A stretch of DNA of 64,000 nucleotides from Combretum micranthum (GCA_024138025.1 JAMXBD010001379.1:186001-250000), one strand, 5' to 3'. Counted from the first letter of the stretch, positions 24,053 through 36,626 are shown. A program made the numbers and translations. Notes: generated by a model not told the origin, from the sequence alone.

Positions 24053-25215
24053 ATTTGGGCAAGTGGTGCATTTTAGGTCTCCATAACGGCATCAGTATGA
24101 TGCCATTGGACGCTGTTAAGAGAAGTCTGTTATTTGCCACGGCGGATGACATGTGGAATAGAATAATAAAAATATTCATAATATTTATAATACGACCCTT
24201 CCTTTGAAAAAAAAAATAGAAACTAAGATACATCCAAATCAACAGAGATTAGAAATACGCTGATGAATAGACGAAGCCTTAAATCTCCCCAGTTGAAAAT
24301 TGAAGAACCCTAAATCCCCATTCGATAAAGAAAAGATATTTTAGTGCCATTTCGCAACTCGTGGAGGTGGAGCTTGAAAGAGACCAGCTATTTCTCCTAA
24401 TTTTCTAAAGGCTTCATTGAAATTAGAGTTTGATAGATTGAGTTTTTGATTTTCCGATTTCCTAGTTTTTTGGGTTATACGAACTTGATGTTGAGTTGTT
24501 GATGTTTTTGGACCTGTACATCCGTTGTTTCTTACTGTATCGTCATGGTCCTATACATGAATCCTTGTTCACCATCTTTCTTTTTTGTTTCTTCATGACC
24601 GGTAGTTGGTTGGCAAACATATATCATGATAGCTTATCTCTTGTTTCCATATTTGTGTGGTTCCTTTTCCAGTTTTTCATGATCTATTGAAAGGTTGACA
24701 GATGTAGACTTGGATATGTCTCAAGTTTTTCTAATTTAGAAAATTCTCTTTGTGTAACTTGACTATAAAATTTAATTATATTTTGCACCCATGTATGTTG
24801 AAGTGCTAAAAACAGTCCTCATGCTTTAACCTTAGTGTAAACACACATCGGGCTGGTTGTTGGCTGTTTAGCTACGAAATGTCAACTTTTTGCTACTGTG
24901 CTTTGAATCTCACCACTGCTTTTGCAATTTAATTAGCAATGTCATGACCTCTTGTACCATTATACTTATTACAAAGTATAGTTATGTTAAATCACTATTC
25001 GCTCGATCCTAAATCATAATTATGCTTAGCTAAATGAACTGCATTTTTGTCTATTCAAATCAATTTTCGCCCTCAATCTAGAGCACTTAAAACTCAATAT
25101 GACAATAGAAAAGTATTGATGGTAAGGTTAAATTGTGGTTGTAATTTTATGATATGAAAGGAATTTATATGTCATGCCTTGATGGAAATCTGTGTTGACT
25201 GTTAATAACAGATAC
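24053..25215 (+). repeat. Left terminal inverted repeat of the MULE
   Basis: It pairs with 30,770-31,767 in reverse complement. Two homologous parts, about 24,053-24,610 and about 25,025-25,215, are separated by a section with no counterpart on the right. It carries the presumed transposase promoter and leader, including an aaccctaaatcccc motif near 24,308. Confidence 0.85.
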
Positions 25216-25310
25216 ACCTATGATGTGTTTAATATTATCATTTATGTTTATTGTTATGCTTGTGAAATGATCGAATGTGCATATCTAATCTCTACCCTTC
25301 ATCCTTTCAG

Positions 25311-28300
25311 GTTGTGATGGTGGGAAACAATGTTCTTATAGTTATCAACCGTGGAGGGTACTTTGTTAGCGAGGGTTCACACACAAACTACATTAATGAG
25401 TCATTGATGGTAGTTTCTATTATGATAAATCATGTGGCACATGCTGATTTGGTGGAAGACATCCAGAGGGGGATTGATAAAGATGATGTGAGAAGTATTT
25501 TTTACAAAACCTCCGAGGACATGGGTTCTTATTTGTTGGTGCATGACCACTCCAACTTTGCAAATTTTGTTTATCAATTCCTTAATGGAGGTGTTTCTTA
25601 GAAATTCATTAAGTATGAGACTCATGCAAACATTGATGAGTCTTCTAACCCTTTACCATTGTGTTAGGATGAGCCAAATGTGGCCACACATCCACTTGCA
25701 GATCGTCAATTAGAGACTATTGTATAATGGAGTAAGACAAACAATAGCCAAACTACTGAGGTTGTGATGAGCCATGGGAGTTGTGCAAGTCCCACTAAGG
25801 AAAGGGAGTTAAGGGTAGATGATAATACTGGTGAAGATGACACGGATTATGCAAATTCCAATGTTGTTTTGGAGGAGGAAGATGGATCTAACAGTGAGAA
25901 ATGTGACAAACTACACAATGATAGAAGCACTCAGCTAAAAAGATCCATGACTTTCCTTTATTTGATGCATCTTTTAAATATCATGTGTTTTCATTAGGAA
26001 TGGTTTTTGAAGATGCAACATTTCAAGAATGTTGTGGTACGCCACTCGATATTGGATCAACGTGACATACATTTAGAAATAATGCAAACAAGATGAGAGC
26101 CAAGTGCAAGGACAATCAGTGTCCATGAGAATAACTACTTCAATAAATAATAGCATAAAAGAACTCTAAGTGAAGGAATATGAGCTAAAACATGTTTTCC
26201 AGCAGGTGTACAAGAACAAAAGGGCAACTTCAAGGTGGTTAACAGATGAGTTCAAGGATATAATCATATCAACTCTAAGAATTGAGCAAGCCAATGTTAA
26301 GGAACTAGTGAAGATTCAATTAAGTTTAAACATTACTATTAGTAAAGCATGGAGAACTAGAGAAAGAGTCTTGGTGCTAATGGAGTGTGATTACATGGAA
26401 GAGTATGAGTGCTTATGGGATTATGTGAAGAAATTGAAGTGATGCAACACTATTGTTGTTCGTCAAGTTAGTGAATCTGTTAATGGGAGGAAATTTGATT
26501 TCATTCGCATGTACGTATGCTTTGAGACATGCAAGAGAGGCTTCCTAGCTGGATGTCATCATATAATAGGAGTTTATGGTTGTTTTCTAACGAGGATATG
26601 CAAAGGGCAACTGTTGTGTGCAATCAGGTAGGATGCTAATAATGGGATGTTCCAATTACATAGGCAATAGTGGAAGTGGAGAATAAGGAACATTGGGAGT
26701 GGTTCCTAGGATTATCAAAATCAGAGCTTCGTATCATTGACATGGGTGCAGATTAGACCTTCATTAGTGATTGTTAAATGGTACACATCTAAATTCAAAA
26801 TTTCTTTCTTGTTTGTTATGTATTATATAGCTAATACAAGTTTGCATTTTCATTGTAGGGACTAATGGATAGTATGCAGAAGCATTCTAGCAAAAGCAAA
26901 CATAGATACGACACTTAAATGCAAATTGGAGAGCTTCATTTCCAATAAGAAAGCTAAATAGGGTATTTTAGGCATGTGTAAAGAGTGCAAATAAGGTAGA
27001 TTTTCGTAAAAACATGGAGATCCTTAAGGCACACTCTCCTGCAGCTCATTATGCATTAAAGGAGATAGAATTTTCCCATTGGGTGAAGGCATACTTTCAT
27101 ACGAACGTAGAGTGTTATTGCATCGAGAATAAATTGTATAAAACCTTTAATGGTAAAATTCTTGATTTTCAAGGAAAGTCTATAATTACAATGCTAGAGG
27201 GTATGAGGAGTTATGTGATGATACGAATGAATAAGCAAAAAGAAGCAATATCAAAGTGGCTTCGTTGATGTTCTCTTCAAGTTATGCAAATTTAGAGGAA
27301 GCATTCTATGAAAGTCGCCTTTGTAAAGTGAGGTTCGAAGGTGATCAGGGGTTTGAAATGGAGCACAAGAATGACATCTACATAGTAGATGTTAACAATA
27401 GGAGTTGCACATGTGTCCTCTGGCAAGTAAGAGAAATACCTTACCCACATGGTGTTTCTGCCATTCATCACTTGAACAAGGACATCGAAGACTATGTATA
27501 TGTATGCTACAAGAAGGTTGCATTCTTGGCAACTTACCAATATGGCATTCCAGTAATTCCTGGAATGCGCTTTTGGGAAAGCAGTGGTCGTCTTGGACCT
27601 GCTCCTCCTTTTTACCACAAGAGAAAGAAGAAGGCTAACCAAGTGTAAGAAAGAGGCAATTGAATCAATGGGAAGTAAGATGTCACGAAAGGGGCAGCTT
27701 CAAAAGTGTACCAAGTGTGGTGGATTGGGACACAACAAGAGGGGGTGCAAAGCATTGGGATCTTCTACCTCCAGCACCCAGGTAATGACCAATTTTGCAT
27801 TACTTGCTTTTTGCCATGTAATATCAAGTATCTTAATGTTCTAACAATTTTACTTTATCTGTTAGGTTCGGAATCGGAAGCAACAACGTGACTTGGGCTC
27901 AACATCTTCCAATCTTGGTGGTAAGAGGAGGCCATGTAGCCATGGGATTTATTTTGACAAGCAGAATCAACAAACATTTTTGAACGTGAATGTGCAATAT
28001 GTCGATGAATCATGTGTATTACTTACTTATCATTATCCCTTGTGCAAAGATTTACTCTTTTTTTAACGCTTTTTCTCTATTTTTTTTTAAGCCTAGATCC
28101 AAGAGTCAAAGGGTAATTGCTATGAAGGAAGGTCCTACTAAAATTCTGTTGCTACATCAAACAAGAAGTTAAGGCAATGTTGATGATGGGCAAGGTATCT
28201 TTAATGTATTGTACTTGGTGGTGCTGTTTTTTTTTTTTTTTTCATTCTTTATGTAGTTCGATCAATACTACTATAATGATGAATTTAATGTCTTGGTTAT

Positions 28301-28880
28301 GCTAACTAAGGTGCAAAGGATTATGTTGTTGTCTTCAGTAATTTGATGTACCGATTGTGTGTATTTAATGTGTATAAAACATTAATTTTGGGACAAAGCC
28401 ACATTAAGCTTATATGCTATTTTATTTCCTAATATAATTGAACATCATCTTATTAAACTATTGGTTTGACGTTCAAGTTTCTAAATTAAGTTCTTCTTAA
28501 GTAGTTTTCTTCTTAAGAATTGATGTTGTTGCTGCATCTTTTCTATAATATAAGTGTGCAATTACTTCTACAAGTTTAATTTGATGGGAAAAAAGAAAAA
28601 TGTCCACTTTCAGATTGTATCAACACTACAATTACATGTGTTGGAAGTGAAATTACTAAGAGCACCTACTTTCATTTTGTTTCAATCTTGCATCTCCTTT
28701 TTGATTGATATATAATTATATAATTCTTTTCATTAGGGGGACAAAAGGAACATGATATTGATGTCATCACTCAAGAAGCTGGGGGGGTCACAAGCCCCAC
28801 CTTACACACCAAGGAGCAGACCTAAACAACTAGTTAAGAGAGGCTCAGCAACGCTAACTAGGAGAAGCTAAAGGATTTTA
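25311..28880 (+). pseudogene. MURA-type MULE transposase pseudogene
   Basis: It probably starts at the ATG at 25,317, just after a splice-acceptor-like tttcag. In order: a divergent N-terminus (25,317-25,600), the MuDR N-terminal region around 26,000-26,120 with CKDNQCP, then RATSRWLTDEFKD (26,218-26,257). The catalytic core has GVYGCFL, where the first catalytic Asp of the usual VDG motif is Tyr, and FISDC with the second Asp kept. IVEVENKEHWEWFLGLSKSE (26,669-26,728) precedes the second Asp. The C-terminus holds a SWIM finger (CTC...YPH, with Cys changed to Tyr, about 27,405-27,460) and an intact zinc knuckle CTKCGGLGHNKRGC (about 27,707-27,750). Introns are suggested near 26,780-26,858 and 27,782-27,866. 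Many stops and frameshifts make it non-functional. Confidence 0.88.
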
Positions 28881-30171
28881 AATCTTACATTCACTCATCA
28901 TCAAAAGAAATTAGATAGCAAAGATGTTGTTGACTTGGAAGATTAACATCCAGTATAATGCGAATGAACGAAAATGGCATGGGAGCAGCAGGATTTTGGA
29001 GAAGCAAAATGTTTTTTGAAAAATTTCATGTACATAAAAGCATATCACATTCCTATGTGATGTTTTTTAGGAGGTTGTCATGTGAAGTAGTTTTTTTCAT
29101 AGCTAGAATGGATGATTAGGGTCTATGAATCATCAACTAATCAATTTATAATGCTATTAGCCTTGTGGTAATGGCTGATAAATTTTTGTGGTCTTCTTAA
29201 AAGTCGTTTAGCAAACAGACAGCTTGGTGCATTACATGAGTGTGTGTGTGTATATATACTCTTTATCACTTTGGTTTACTTTGTATAATAGGTAGCTTTG
29301 TGCGTTGTTGAGTGTTTGTCGGTAGTTGCTGGCAACTAGTGGACTTGGGCATTGCTTGTACAGATTTACACTTGTAGCACTCTTATTACATTGGATGATA
29401 AATATTGCTCTCACTATCCAAAGCTATAGCAAGAACCTTTGTATGGCATCTTGCATTTGAATTAATTTTTGCATGTGAATGACAATTACAAATCTGTTTT
29501 GACTCTGGCTATGAATTCCAAGTACATAACAAGTTTTGCCATCACTTTATCACATGTATATGGAACATTGGTAGAACAGCTAAATTGACATTCTCTGAAA
29601 TTGGATAATCATCTTGGCTTGTTCAAAACTCTAAAAAAATCACCTTAAGTAGAATATAGAAAACTCACCTGAAGAATTAAGGAAAGCTAGAACCCCATTA
29701 ATATCATCACATAGAGGTAGGGGGTGTTGGTTTCTCGTACAAGTAGAAAAAGATGGTTGATGTTGGTCTAGGAATTTATGGAAACATTTGTTATATCTTT
29801 ATTAGTTCGTCACAGTAATGATGGTTGTTTAGTATATCTAAATTGAATGTATGTTTTATTAGTTTATCACTATAATATCAAAATAAAATGGAGCAAGAGC
29901 TTCATGATTCTAGCAAGTTGATTTTCTTTATGATATCAATGATCTGCACTTTTTAAGCCACTTATCTCCTTATCCATACATTGATATGCACTAATCATCT
30001 AAGTTTTTTGTTGAGACTGTTAAGCACGTATCTCCTAATCACTATCTTAGTAAACCATCCTAATCTTTGGACATGCAAGAAAGTGAATGAAATATCAGAT
30101 AACTAAATAGAAACTCTAGAATAATTGATTGCTGAAAACATTCATTAGTTGTAACAGGTACATAAACTCCT

Positions 30172-30734
30172 TTAATAAAAACCATAAACTCCAGGACCAG
30201 CCAAATCTACACTTCTTTCTTTCAACAACATTAATACGATGACAACAGAAATCACAAAAAATATCCACAACAAAACCAAGCAATGAAGTAGTAGCATCTT
30301 CTTCCTCTTCTCGAACTTCAAACTTCTCTCAGAGCAAACAAGTTTTTTCCTTAACCACATTTGACTCGATAGCCAACGTTGTCCATGCAACAGCCGCATC
30401 GTTAATGCTTGGTTAGGCATGTTCATTTGCATTATACAATGCACTTGACCGATCACGAAGGTCTAGAATGTCCTCTTTTGCATGATGAGGCATTGTCGGA
30501 TCTACCCACTTGAAGAAGGCACATGGCGCTTCATCTCTGCGATGAGGACAACTATAGAACCGTCCTCGAATTTTATCTTTTCCAACTAGTTTACTTAATA
30601 GAGGGTAGACTGCAAAAACAAAAATGAACACCATCTGTGCTATCCATGGAGATTCCTACAGATCCAGACAATGCTCGCAAATTGTCAAAGGCAACACTTC
30701 TCGGTGGCTTTCTTCGAATATCAAAGTCTTCCAT
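30172..30734 (-). pseudogene. GRF-type zinc-finger gene carried by the MULE, broken
   Basis: It starts MEDFDIRRKPPRSVAFDNLR at the ATG at 30,734, just inside the right TIR. A Cys pair (CFC, about 30,614) in one frame and RGRFYSCPHRRDEAPCAFFKWVD (about 30,500-30,570) in another reconstruct the GRF signature (Cys ligands plus RxFYxCP and CxFFKWxD). The two parts are separated by a frameshift. A later frame (30,456-30,172) encodes a basic stretch and a strongly hydrophobic segment (LLLHCLVLLWIFFVISVVIV), likely a C-terminal membrane anchor. GRF fingers bind single-stranded nucleic acid in other proteins; the role here is unknown. It converges on the transposase gene, the position of mudrB in maize MuDR. 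Confidence 0.75.
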
Positions 30735-30769
30735 TATTCGTTATCTGTTCAGCAATGAATAATGGTGAG

Positions 30770-31767
30770 AAAAGTATTTTCACAATACATTCTTAACAGC
30801 CAACACATTTTCCCTCGAGGGATAACATATAAATTCCATTCATATCATAAATTACAACCATGATCCAACCTTACCATTAATACTTTTCTATTATCATATC
30901 GAGTTTTAAGTGCTCTACATTAAGTGTGAAAATTGATTTGAACAAACAAAAACACAATTCATTAGGATAGCTCAAATGATTCGAAAGGATCAAATCGTTC
31001 TAAAACCTACATAGTGGGATAACTCAATTGATTTCTTAATAATCTAAAACTAGTATCTTCTAAAAAAATTTATTGCATTCTACATTATCGGTCATGAAGA
31101 AACAAAAAGAAAGATGGTGAACAGGGATTTATGTACAGGACCATGGCGATATAGTAAGAAACAACGGATGTACAGGTCCAACAACATCAACAACTCCACA
31201 TCAAGTTCGTATAACCCAAAATACCAGAAAATCGGAAAATGAAAAACCCAATCCATCAAACCCTAATTTCTATCTCGCCTGAAGAAAATTTGGAGAGGTA
31301 CTTGTTCTCTTTCAAGCTCTACCTGTATGAGTTGTGAAATGGCACTAAAAAATCTTTACACTGTATGGGGATTTAGGGTTCTTCAATTTTCAACTGGGGA
31401 GATTTAGGACTTCGTCTATTCATGCGAGTATTTCTAATCTCTATTGATTTAGGCATATCTTAGTTTCGGTGTTGATAAGGAGTGTTTTATTTCAATTTAG
31501 GATTACGGGTGGGCTTCTTTTTTTTTTTTTTAAAGGAAGGGTCGTTTATAAATATTATGAATATTCTATTATTATTTTAGTCTACAAATCTACCATGGCA
31601 ATAACGGACTTGCTTAACAGTGTCCAACAACATCATACTGATGCAATTAAGAAGACTTAAAATGCATCACTTGCCCAAATATTGGGATCTTTTTTTAACC
31701 ACTTCAAACATTTAGACCTTAAATGAAGTTACTCCCAAACGTTGGGACCTTTCAATGTAGTTTACCC
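30770..31767 (-). repeat. Right terminal inverted repeat of the MULE
   Basis: Reverse-complement partner of the left TIR. Its outer about 100 bp (31,665-31,767) contain ttcatttaaggtcta-type and ggtcccaacgtttggg-type words (read inverted) shared with the small element at 31,864-32,166. It likely holds the promoter of the GRF gene. Confidence 0.85.
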
Positions 31768-31863
31768 TATTTTTATTACATATTTTTAACATAAGAACCC
31801 AGTACCATTAAAATACTAATGGTAAAAGTTCCTATATTAATGGTCTATAATAAAAAAAATTAT

Positions 31864-32166
31864 GGGTAATTTATACCAGAAGATCCTAACGTTTGAAGGT
31901 AAATTCATTTAAGGTCTCAACATTTCAACTGATTCAAAAAAGGTCTCAACGTTTGAAGTAGTAGGTCTATTAAGGTCCTCACTAATACATGTTAATAAGA
32001 GAAAGGTCTTATGAGTTTTAATTAAATATTTCTTTTGTTGAGATGTGTCAATGAGACCTTAAGTGACCCACTTCTCAAAATGTTAAGACTTTTTTTAAAT
32101 CACTCGAAACGTTGAAACCTTAAATGAACTTATCCCAAACGTTAGGACCTCCTGTGTAAGTTATGT
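31864..32166. mobile_element. Small non-autonomous MULE (MITE) related to the MULE ends
   Basis: Long inverted ends: the left reads gggtaatttatacc, agatcctaacgtttgaag, then ttcatttaaggtctcaac. The right, inverted, reads taacttacacagg, ggtcctaacgtttgggat, then ttcatttaaggtttcaac. The ends nearly meet, leaving about 80 bp of unique centre. These ends match the outer right TIR of the 24-31.8 kb MULE, so the two belong to one family. No coding capacity; no convincing 9-bp duplication. Confidence 0.75.
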
Positions 32167-32291
32167 TTATTTTTTATGGAATCCTAATCATTTACAAAAA
32201 CTTTCCAAAACTCTACAGGCAACATAACATCTATTAGGAAAGAAAACTTATCCAACTAGGTATAGATATGTATGTGTGTGTGCTTTTCTAA

Positions 32292-34780
32292 TGTAGTAGA
32301 GGAACAAAGGCTACCGACCTTAACACTAGCCCAAAGTCGGTGGCGTTGAACACCAAAACTATTGGCATAGAGTGAAGTCAAGATGCCCAGATTCTACCAT
32401 AGGCACAATTCGGGCATGATGTGTGCATGTGGGAGTCAATGCTGGCTCAAGGCCACCAGCTTGCATCCCAATCTAGCCAACATACAGTGCGGACATCTAT
32501 TAATTTATTTGTCTTTTGTTTTTTTTTAATTGTAATAACAAATAGTCTTTATTGCCAGGTTTGACTATATTTATTATTTAGTATTTGCCTTTTAGGTTTC
32601 CGATGTAACAATATAAGTAGTCTTTTAGAGCTTTTGTAAAAAGGTAATTGAAATCTGACATCTTTGATATTAAATTGAGAAGATTTTCTTTGAATTTGCA
32701 ATTGTTTAACAATTGTGTGATTAAGTTCACGTTTTGAAATCAGTCGTCAAATTTATTTCTGTGCTTCAACGCTTTCATCCTGCATTAGATTGGTATCAAA
32801 GTGGGAAAATTTCCTATGGAGATGTTAGGAGATGCAGTTTAGGAGGCGGTCACATCATCGACAATGTTAAGGATGTGGAAGTCCTACGAACCAAGTCACA
32901 AGTTTGAAGGCAGTGTTGGGTAACATGGATCAAAGATTCCGACATTACGAGTAGCGCTTTATGATTTGATTGAGCGATCTGATGCCAACGGGAACGGGAA
33001 TGGTTATGGGAGATGACCAAAGGCAGAGTATGCTCGCAGCGATCTTGTCTTAGATTTGTTGCTACAAATCAAGGATTACATGTTTGCTATGATGATTATG
33101 TGGAGGAAAATGAGTTGTATAAAGAAAGACAACCACGGAGGAGAGATAGTGATCGTGGTGGCTGGAATTATTACAGTTGTAGACCTAGTTATGATGCAAG
33201 AGGTAAAGCATATGGTGGTGGTGGTGACACTAAACGGGCTATTATAGGTATGATCAAAGAGACTGTGACAATTTCCATCAAAATATAGATATTCGATATT
33301 TTAGTAGAGAATTAGGGATTAATAATTTTATTGATTGGATTGACAAGATTGAGAGGATTTTTAAATATATAGAAATTCCTTAAAAGAAAAGGGTAAAATT
33401 AATGGCTTTTAGATTGAAGGGCTATGCATCTGCATGGTAGGAGAGATTGCAGCAAAGGAGAAGCCATGAAAGGAAAGCACCAGTGAGGACATAGTTTAAG
33501 ATGAGGCAGTTGTTGGAAGATCAATTTCATCCTCTTAGTTACAAAGAAATCTTAGTTCAACAGGACAAAAGACGTCATCAAGAAAAGGAATTGGTGCATG
33601 TTGCCTAAGAAAATTTTGATGAAACCAAAATTATAGAGGAATATGAAACTGAAGACTATGTAAAAAAAAAAGAGAGGAATTGTTAATTGGTGATGAATGT
33701 GATGATCGAATTGGGAAGGGGGATGAATATAGAGTAGACAAATTAAACTTCATTGAGAATGAAATTGGAAATAAGATTGAGATTATTTTAGATGATGAGT
33801 CCTTACACGTAGATCAAATTGACACAGATGAATCAAATGGTGAATTATTCATTAGTAATGATGAATTTGAGTCTTTTAGGAAGAAAATGTTGAATGATTA
33901 TGGGATTATTGATGACAAGGAAGCATCATTTAGATTGACAGTTTTTTTTTTTATGAGAATGATAATGCAAATGATAAATTCCTACAATTCAAGGCAAAGA
34001 ATTTTGCGTCGGATGATTTATCTAAAGAGAAGTCAAGACAGAGCTATATTGATCATGAGCCACAAGATGTAGAGTTCGGCGACCCAAGAGGAGCAAATCA
34101 ATTTGATAAATCAGGGAACTTCTTGTGCAGTAGAGGACATCAATATCAAATTTTGATGAAGTTGATGTTGATTTTAAAGAGATTTGAGCTGACTTATTTC
34201 ATTTTTACCTGGATGATACACCTCTGTATCCAGATGAGAACTCGGGATTGAGTTCTTTGTAAGAGGAGGAGAATAATGTAGTAGAGGAACAAAGGCTACC
34301 AGCCTTGAAGACATTGGGAAACTTCGGCCCAAAGCTGGTGGTGTTGAACGCCAAAACTGTCGATGTAGAGTGAAGTCAAGATGTCCAGATTCTACCACAA
34401 CCACAATTACGGGTGTGATGTGTGTGTGTGGAAGTCAACGCCAGCTTAAGGCTGCCGGTGTACATCTCAATCTAGCCGGAATACAGTACGGATGTCTTTT
34501 CATTTATTTGTGACTTTTGGTTTTTTTTTTTATTGTAATAATAAATAGTCTTTATTGCCAAATGTGACTATATTTATTATTTAGTATTTATCTTTTTGGT
34601 TTCCTATGTCATAATATAAATAGTTTTTTAGTGCTTCTATAAGAAGATAATTGATATTGACATTTTTTATATTGAATTGAAAAAAATTTTTTTGAATTTG
34701 CAATTATTTTGTGATTAAGTTCATATCTTAAAATTAATCATCGAATTGATTTATTTGTGCTTCAAAACTTTCACACTACG
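32292..34780 (+). mobile_element. Non-autonomous Ty3/Gypsy LTR retrotransposon
   Basis: LTRs at 32,292-32,784 and 34,277-34,780 both begin TGTAGTAGAGGAACAAAGGCT and share a T-rich right half (tgtaataa-aaatagtctttattgcca). Six bases after the left LTR is TGGTATCAAAG (32,791-32,801), a slightly decayed initiator-Met primer site. A polypurine tract (gaggaggagaa, 34,264-34,274) precedes the right LTR. The interior is only 1.5 kb and holds gag pieces but no protease, RT or integrase, so it depends on a partner element. No matching target duplication was seen. Confidence 0.87.
33270..34072 (+). pseudogene. Gypsy gag fragment and an acidic open frame
   Basis: From about 33,295 the degenerate frame gives FIDWIDKIERIFKYIEIP, a stop, KLMAFRLKGYASAW, then FKMRQLLEDQFHPLSYKEIL, the retrotransposon gag domain of Ty3/Gypsy elements, with stops. 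It is followed by a 130-codon open frame (33,680-34,072) rich in Asp and Glu (for example IEIILDDESLHVDQIDTDES) without a known domain, probably degenerate gag/pol spacer. A short frame at 33,013-33,288 may be upstream leader coding. Confidence 0.65.
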
Positions 34781-35691
34781 TCATTTTCACCAATGTCATT
34801 TGATGTTATTTCGAAGGGATATGATATGACCGGCGCAGACACTTTGAAAAAATCGCATCTTCTCATCGTCATTCAACCAATAAGTCGACTCCAAATTCCT
34901 TAAGAATTCTTTTATTTAAAATTTGGCAACATGTCTGGTAGGGAAAGTCGACTGCTTGTTTTTCTCATGTAAAATAATATTATATATAATCCACCAACGT
35001 GCTTCTTGGGAAATTGCAAAGCCCAAAAAAATAAATAATGTTATGTAATCATCCCTAAAAGGGTTTGTAGACAACAAAATTGATGTTCTAATATTTATTT
35101 TGGCAATGTGTATTTTTAAAAGTAATGGCAAGATAAATTTTATGTTCTTATTTAATCCAACTAATAGTTTTGAGAATACATTTATCATATACATGGAGTT
35201 TTCTTTTATAATTCGTAGAGGTGCTTTAAAAATATATATATAAATATATATTATTTATTTTGACTTAACACATCATGAGGTGACAAGCTAAGTAAGTTAG
35301 TTTATTTATTGAATCGACTCGAAAAATTTGCCTTAATGGTACTAAGTAAGGTTTATTGATTTAGTTCATTTGCATGTATCCTCTTGCATGATGATTCATA
35401 CATATGAGACGATCATTATTGATCTTTGGCCCATGATAAACCCATTAAGAAAAATGTAAAATGAATTTGCTCCATCTCATTCATCAATCATTAAAATCTT
35501 ATCGTCGTTATCCACTATAAGTGTCTATAAATATTTAGTCATTTCTCTTCCTTTTTAAATCTAGATAGAAATGATAAACAACATTTTTAAGAGAAAATTT
35601 TGCTCTAAAAAATCAAGGTTGACCGTTGACCCACAAGGTACCTTTGTACTCCCTCATCTAGTCATGTATGCATGAGATTACTTGTTCCTTT
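34781..35691. other. Intergenic DNA, no gene recognised
   Basis: AT-rich DNA between the Gypsy element and the hAT element. The frame at 34,916-35,194 (minus) is low complexity with no domain. Nothing else was seen. Confidence 0.6.
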
Positions 35692-35699
35692 TTTCCATT

Positions 35700-36626
35700 T
35701 AGGGATGTAAACGGGTCGGGGTCGGGGTCGGGTTCGGGTTCGGGTCGGGTCATCCTGTCCCAAACCCGACCCGATTACAAATTGGGTGTCCCAGAACCCG
35801 ACCCGACCCGATTATTTAGGAACCCGCCCGGACCCGAACCCGACCCGTTTAATATATTACATAATTAAATACATCATTTTATTATTTCATTAAATTATTA
35901 TTGTAGTGAGGCATGTTGAGGAAGGCAAAAATTTCAATGGAGTTGATAAAAATCCTAATTTTTATTTAAAAAAATTAGAAAACGTTAAAGACAGGTAAAA
36001 AATTATTAAACATGAAAATTGAATATATAAGATGAAGTCAATAACTCAAGACATGTCATTGCCTAAAATTATTAGAAGACTTACATATCTATATATATAT
36101 ATATAAAATACATCCAACTCATAATAATAATAATATAATAATAATAATAATATAATAATAATAATAATAATAATGACACTACACGACGATCTATATATTC
36201 TTGATTTATTTGTCATTATATATATATATAAATCTATTTTTCTAAGAAAATTAATTTTTATACTTTATTGTGTTGCATGGAAAAGAAATGAATTTTGAAA
36301 AGTGGGGAAGGTTGCACATGGAAACCGATTTTCTCTGGATAATTGGTCAATGATTATAATTGTAAATATAATTTATATCCTATCATGTGACTCAATACAT
36401 GAATAACAAAATAATTATATGAAAAGCATCATTCAACTAATGAATAAGTAAATTCCTTAAACTAAAATTTTTAATTTTTTTAAATTAAATCGGGTCGGGT
36501 TTTCCCAACGGGTTATGAGTACAACCCAAAACCCGACCCTAAACCCTATAGGGTCTGACCCTATAGGGTTTTTAGCGGGGCGGGCGGGCGGGTACCCTAT
36601 AACGACCCACCCCGGTTGCATCCCTA
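35700..36626. mobile_element. Non-autonomous hAT element with perfect 8-bp TSD
   Basis: Terminal inverted repeats TAGGGATGTAAACGGG (35,700-35,715) and, inverted, TAGGGATGCAACCGGG (ending 36,626) match the Ac-like TAGGGATG terminus. Identical 8-bp duplications tttccatt flank it (35,692-35,699 and 36,627-36,634). Both subterminal regions are packed with gggtcggg/acccgacc repeats (35,712-35,850 and 36,490-36,610), as expected for transposase-binding repeats. The centre is AT-rich with an (ATA)n array at about 36,120-36,172 and encodes no transposase. The perfect TSD suggests a more recent insertion than most elements here. Confidence 0.93.
36120..36172. repeat. (ATA)n microsatellite
   Basis: About 50 bp of ATA/ATAAT units within the AT-rich centre of the hAT element. 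Confidence 0.85.

Larger units (their letters stand above)
24053..31767 (+). mobile_element. Mutator-like element with long TIRs and two convergent genes
   Basis: Inverted repeats of about 1 kb bound a 7.7-kb block: left about 24,053-25,215, right about 30,770-31,767. Matching landmarks include atttgggcaagtg(g/a)tgcatttta, the ctgtacatccgttgtttctta segment, and a block around gagcacttaaaactc and agaaaagtatt. The right TIR ends in ttaccc (gggtaa inverted), typical of this group; the corresponding outer 100 bp on the left are missing or too diverged to see. Inside are a decayed MURA-type transposase (plus strand) and a decayed GRF zinc-finger gene (minus strand). No 9-bp target duplication was identified. 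Indels within the TIRs and numerous stops indicate an old, inactive copy. Confidence 0.88.

Noticed and set aside
27292..27642. 116-codon minus-strand frame within the MULE transposase
   Set aside because: Antisense to the SWIM-finger region of the transposase; no independent support.
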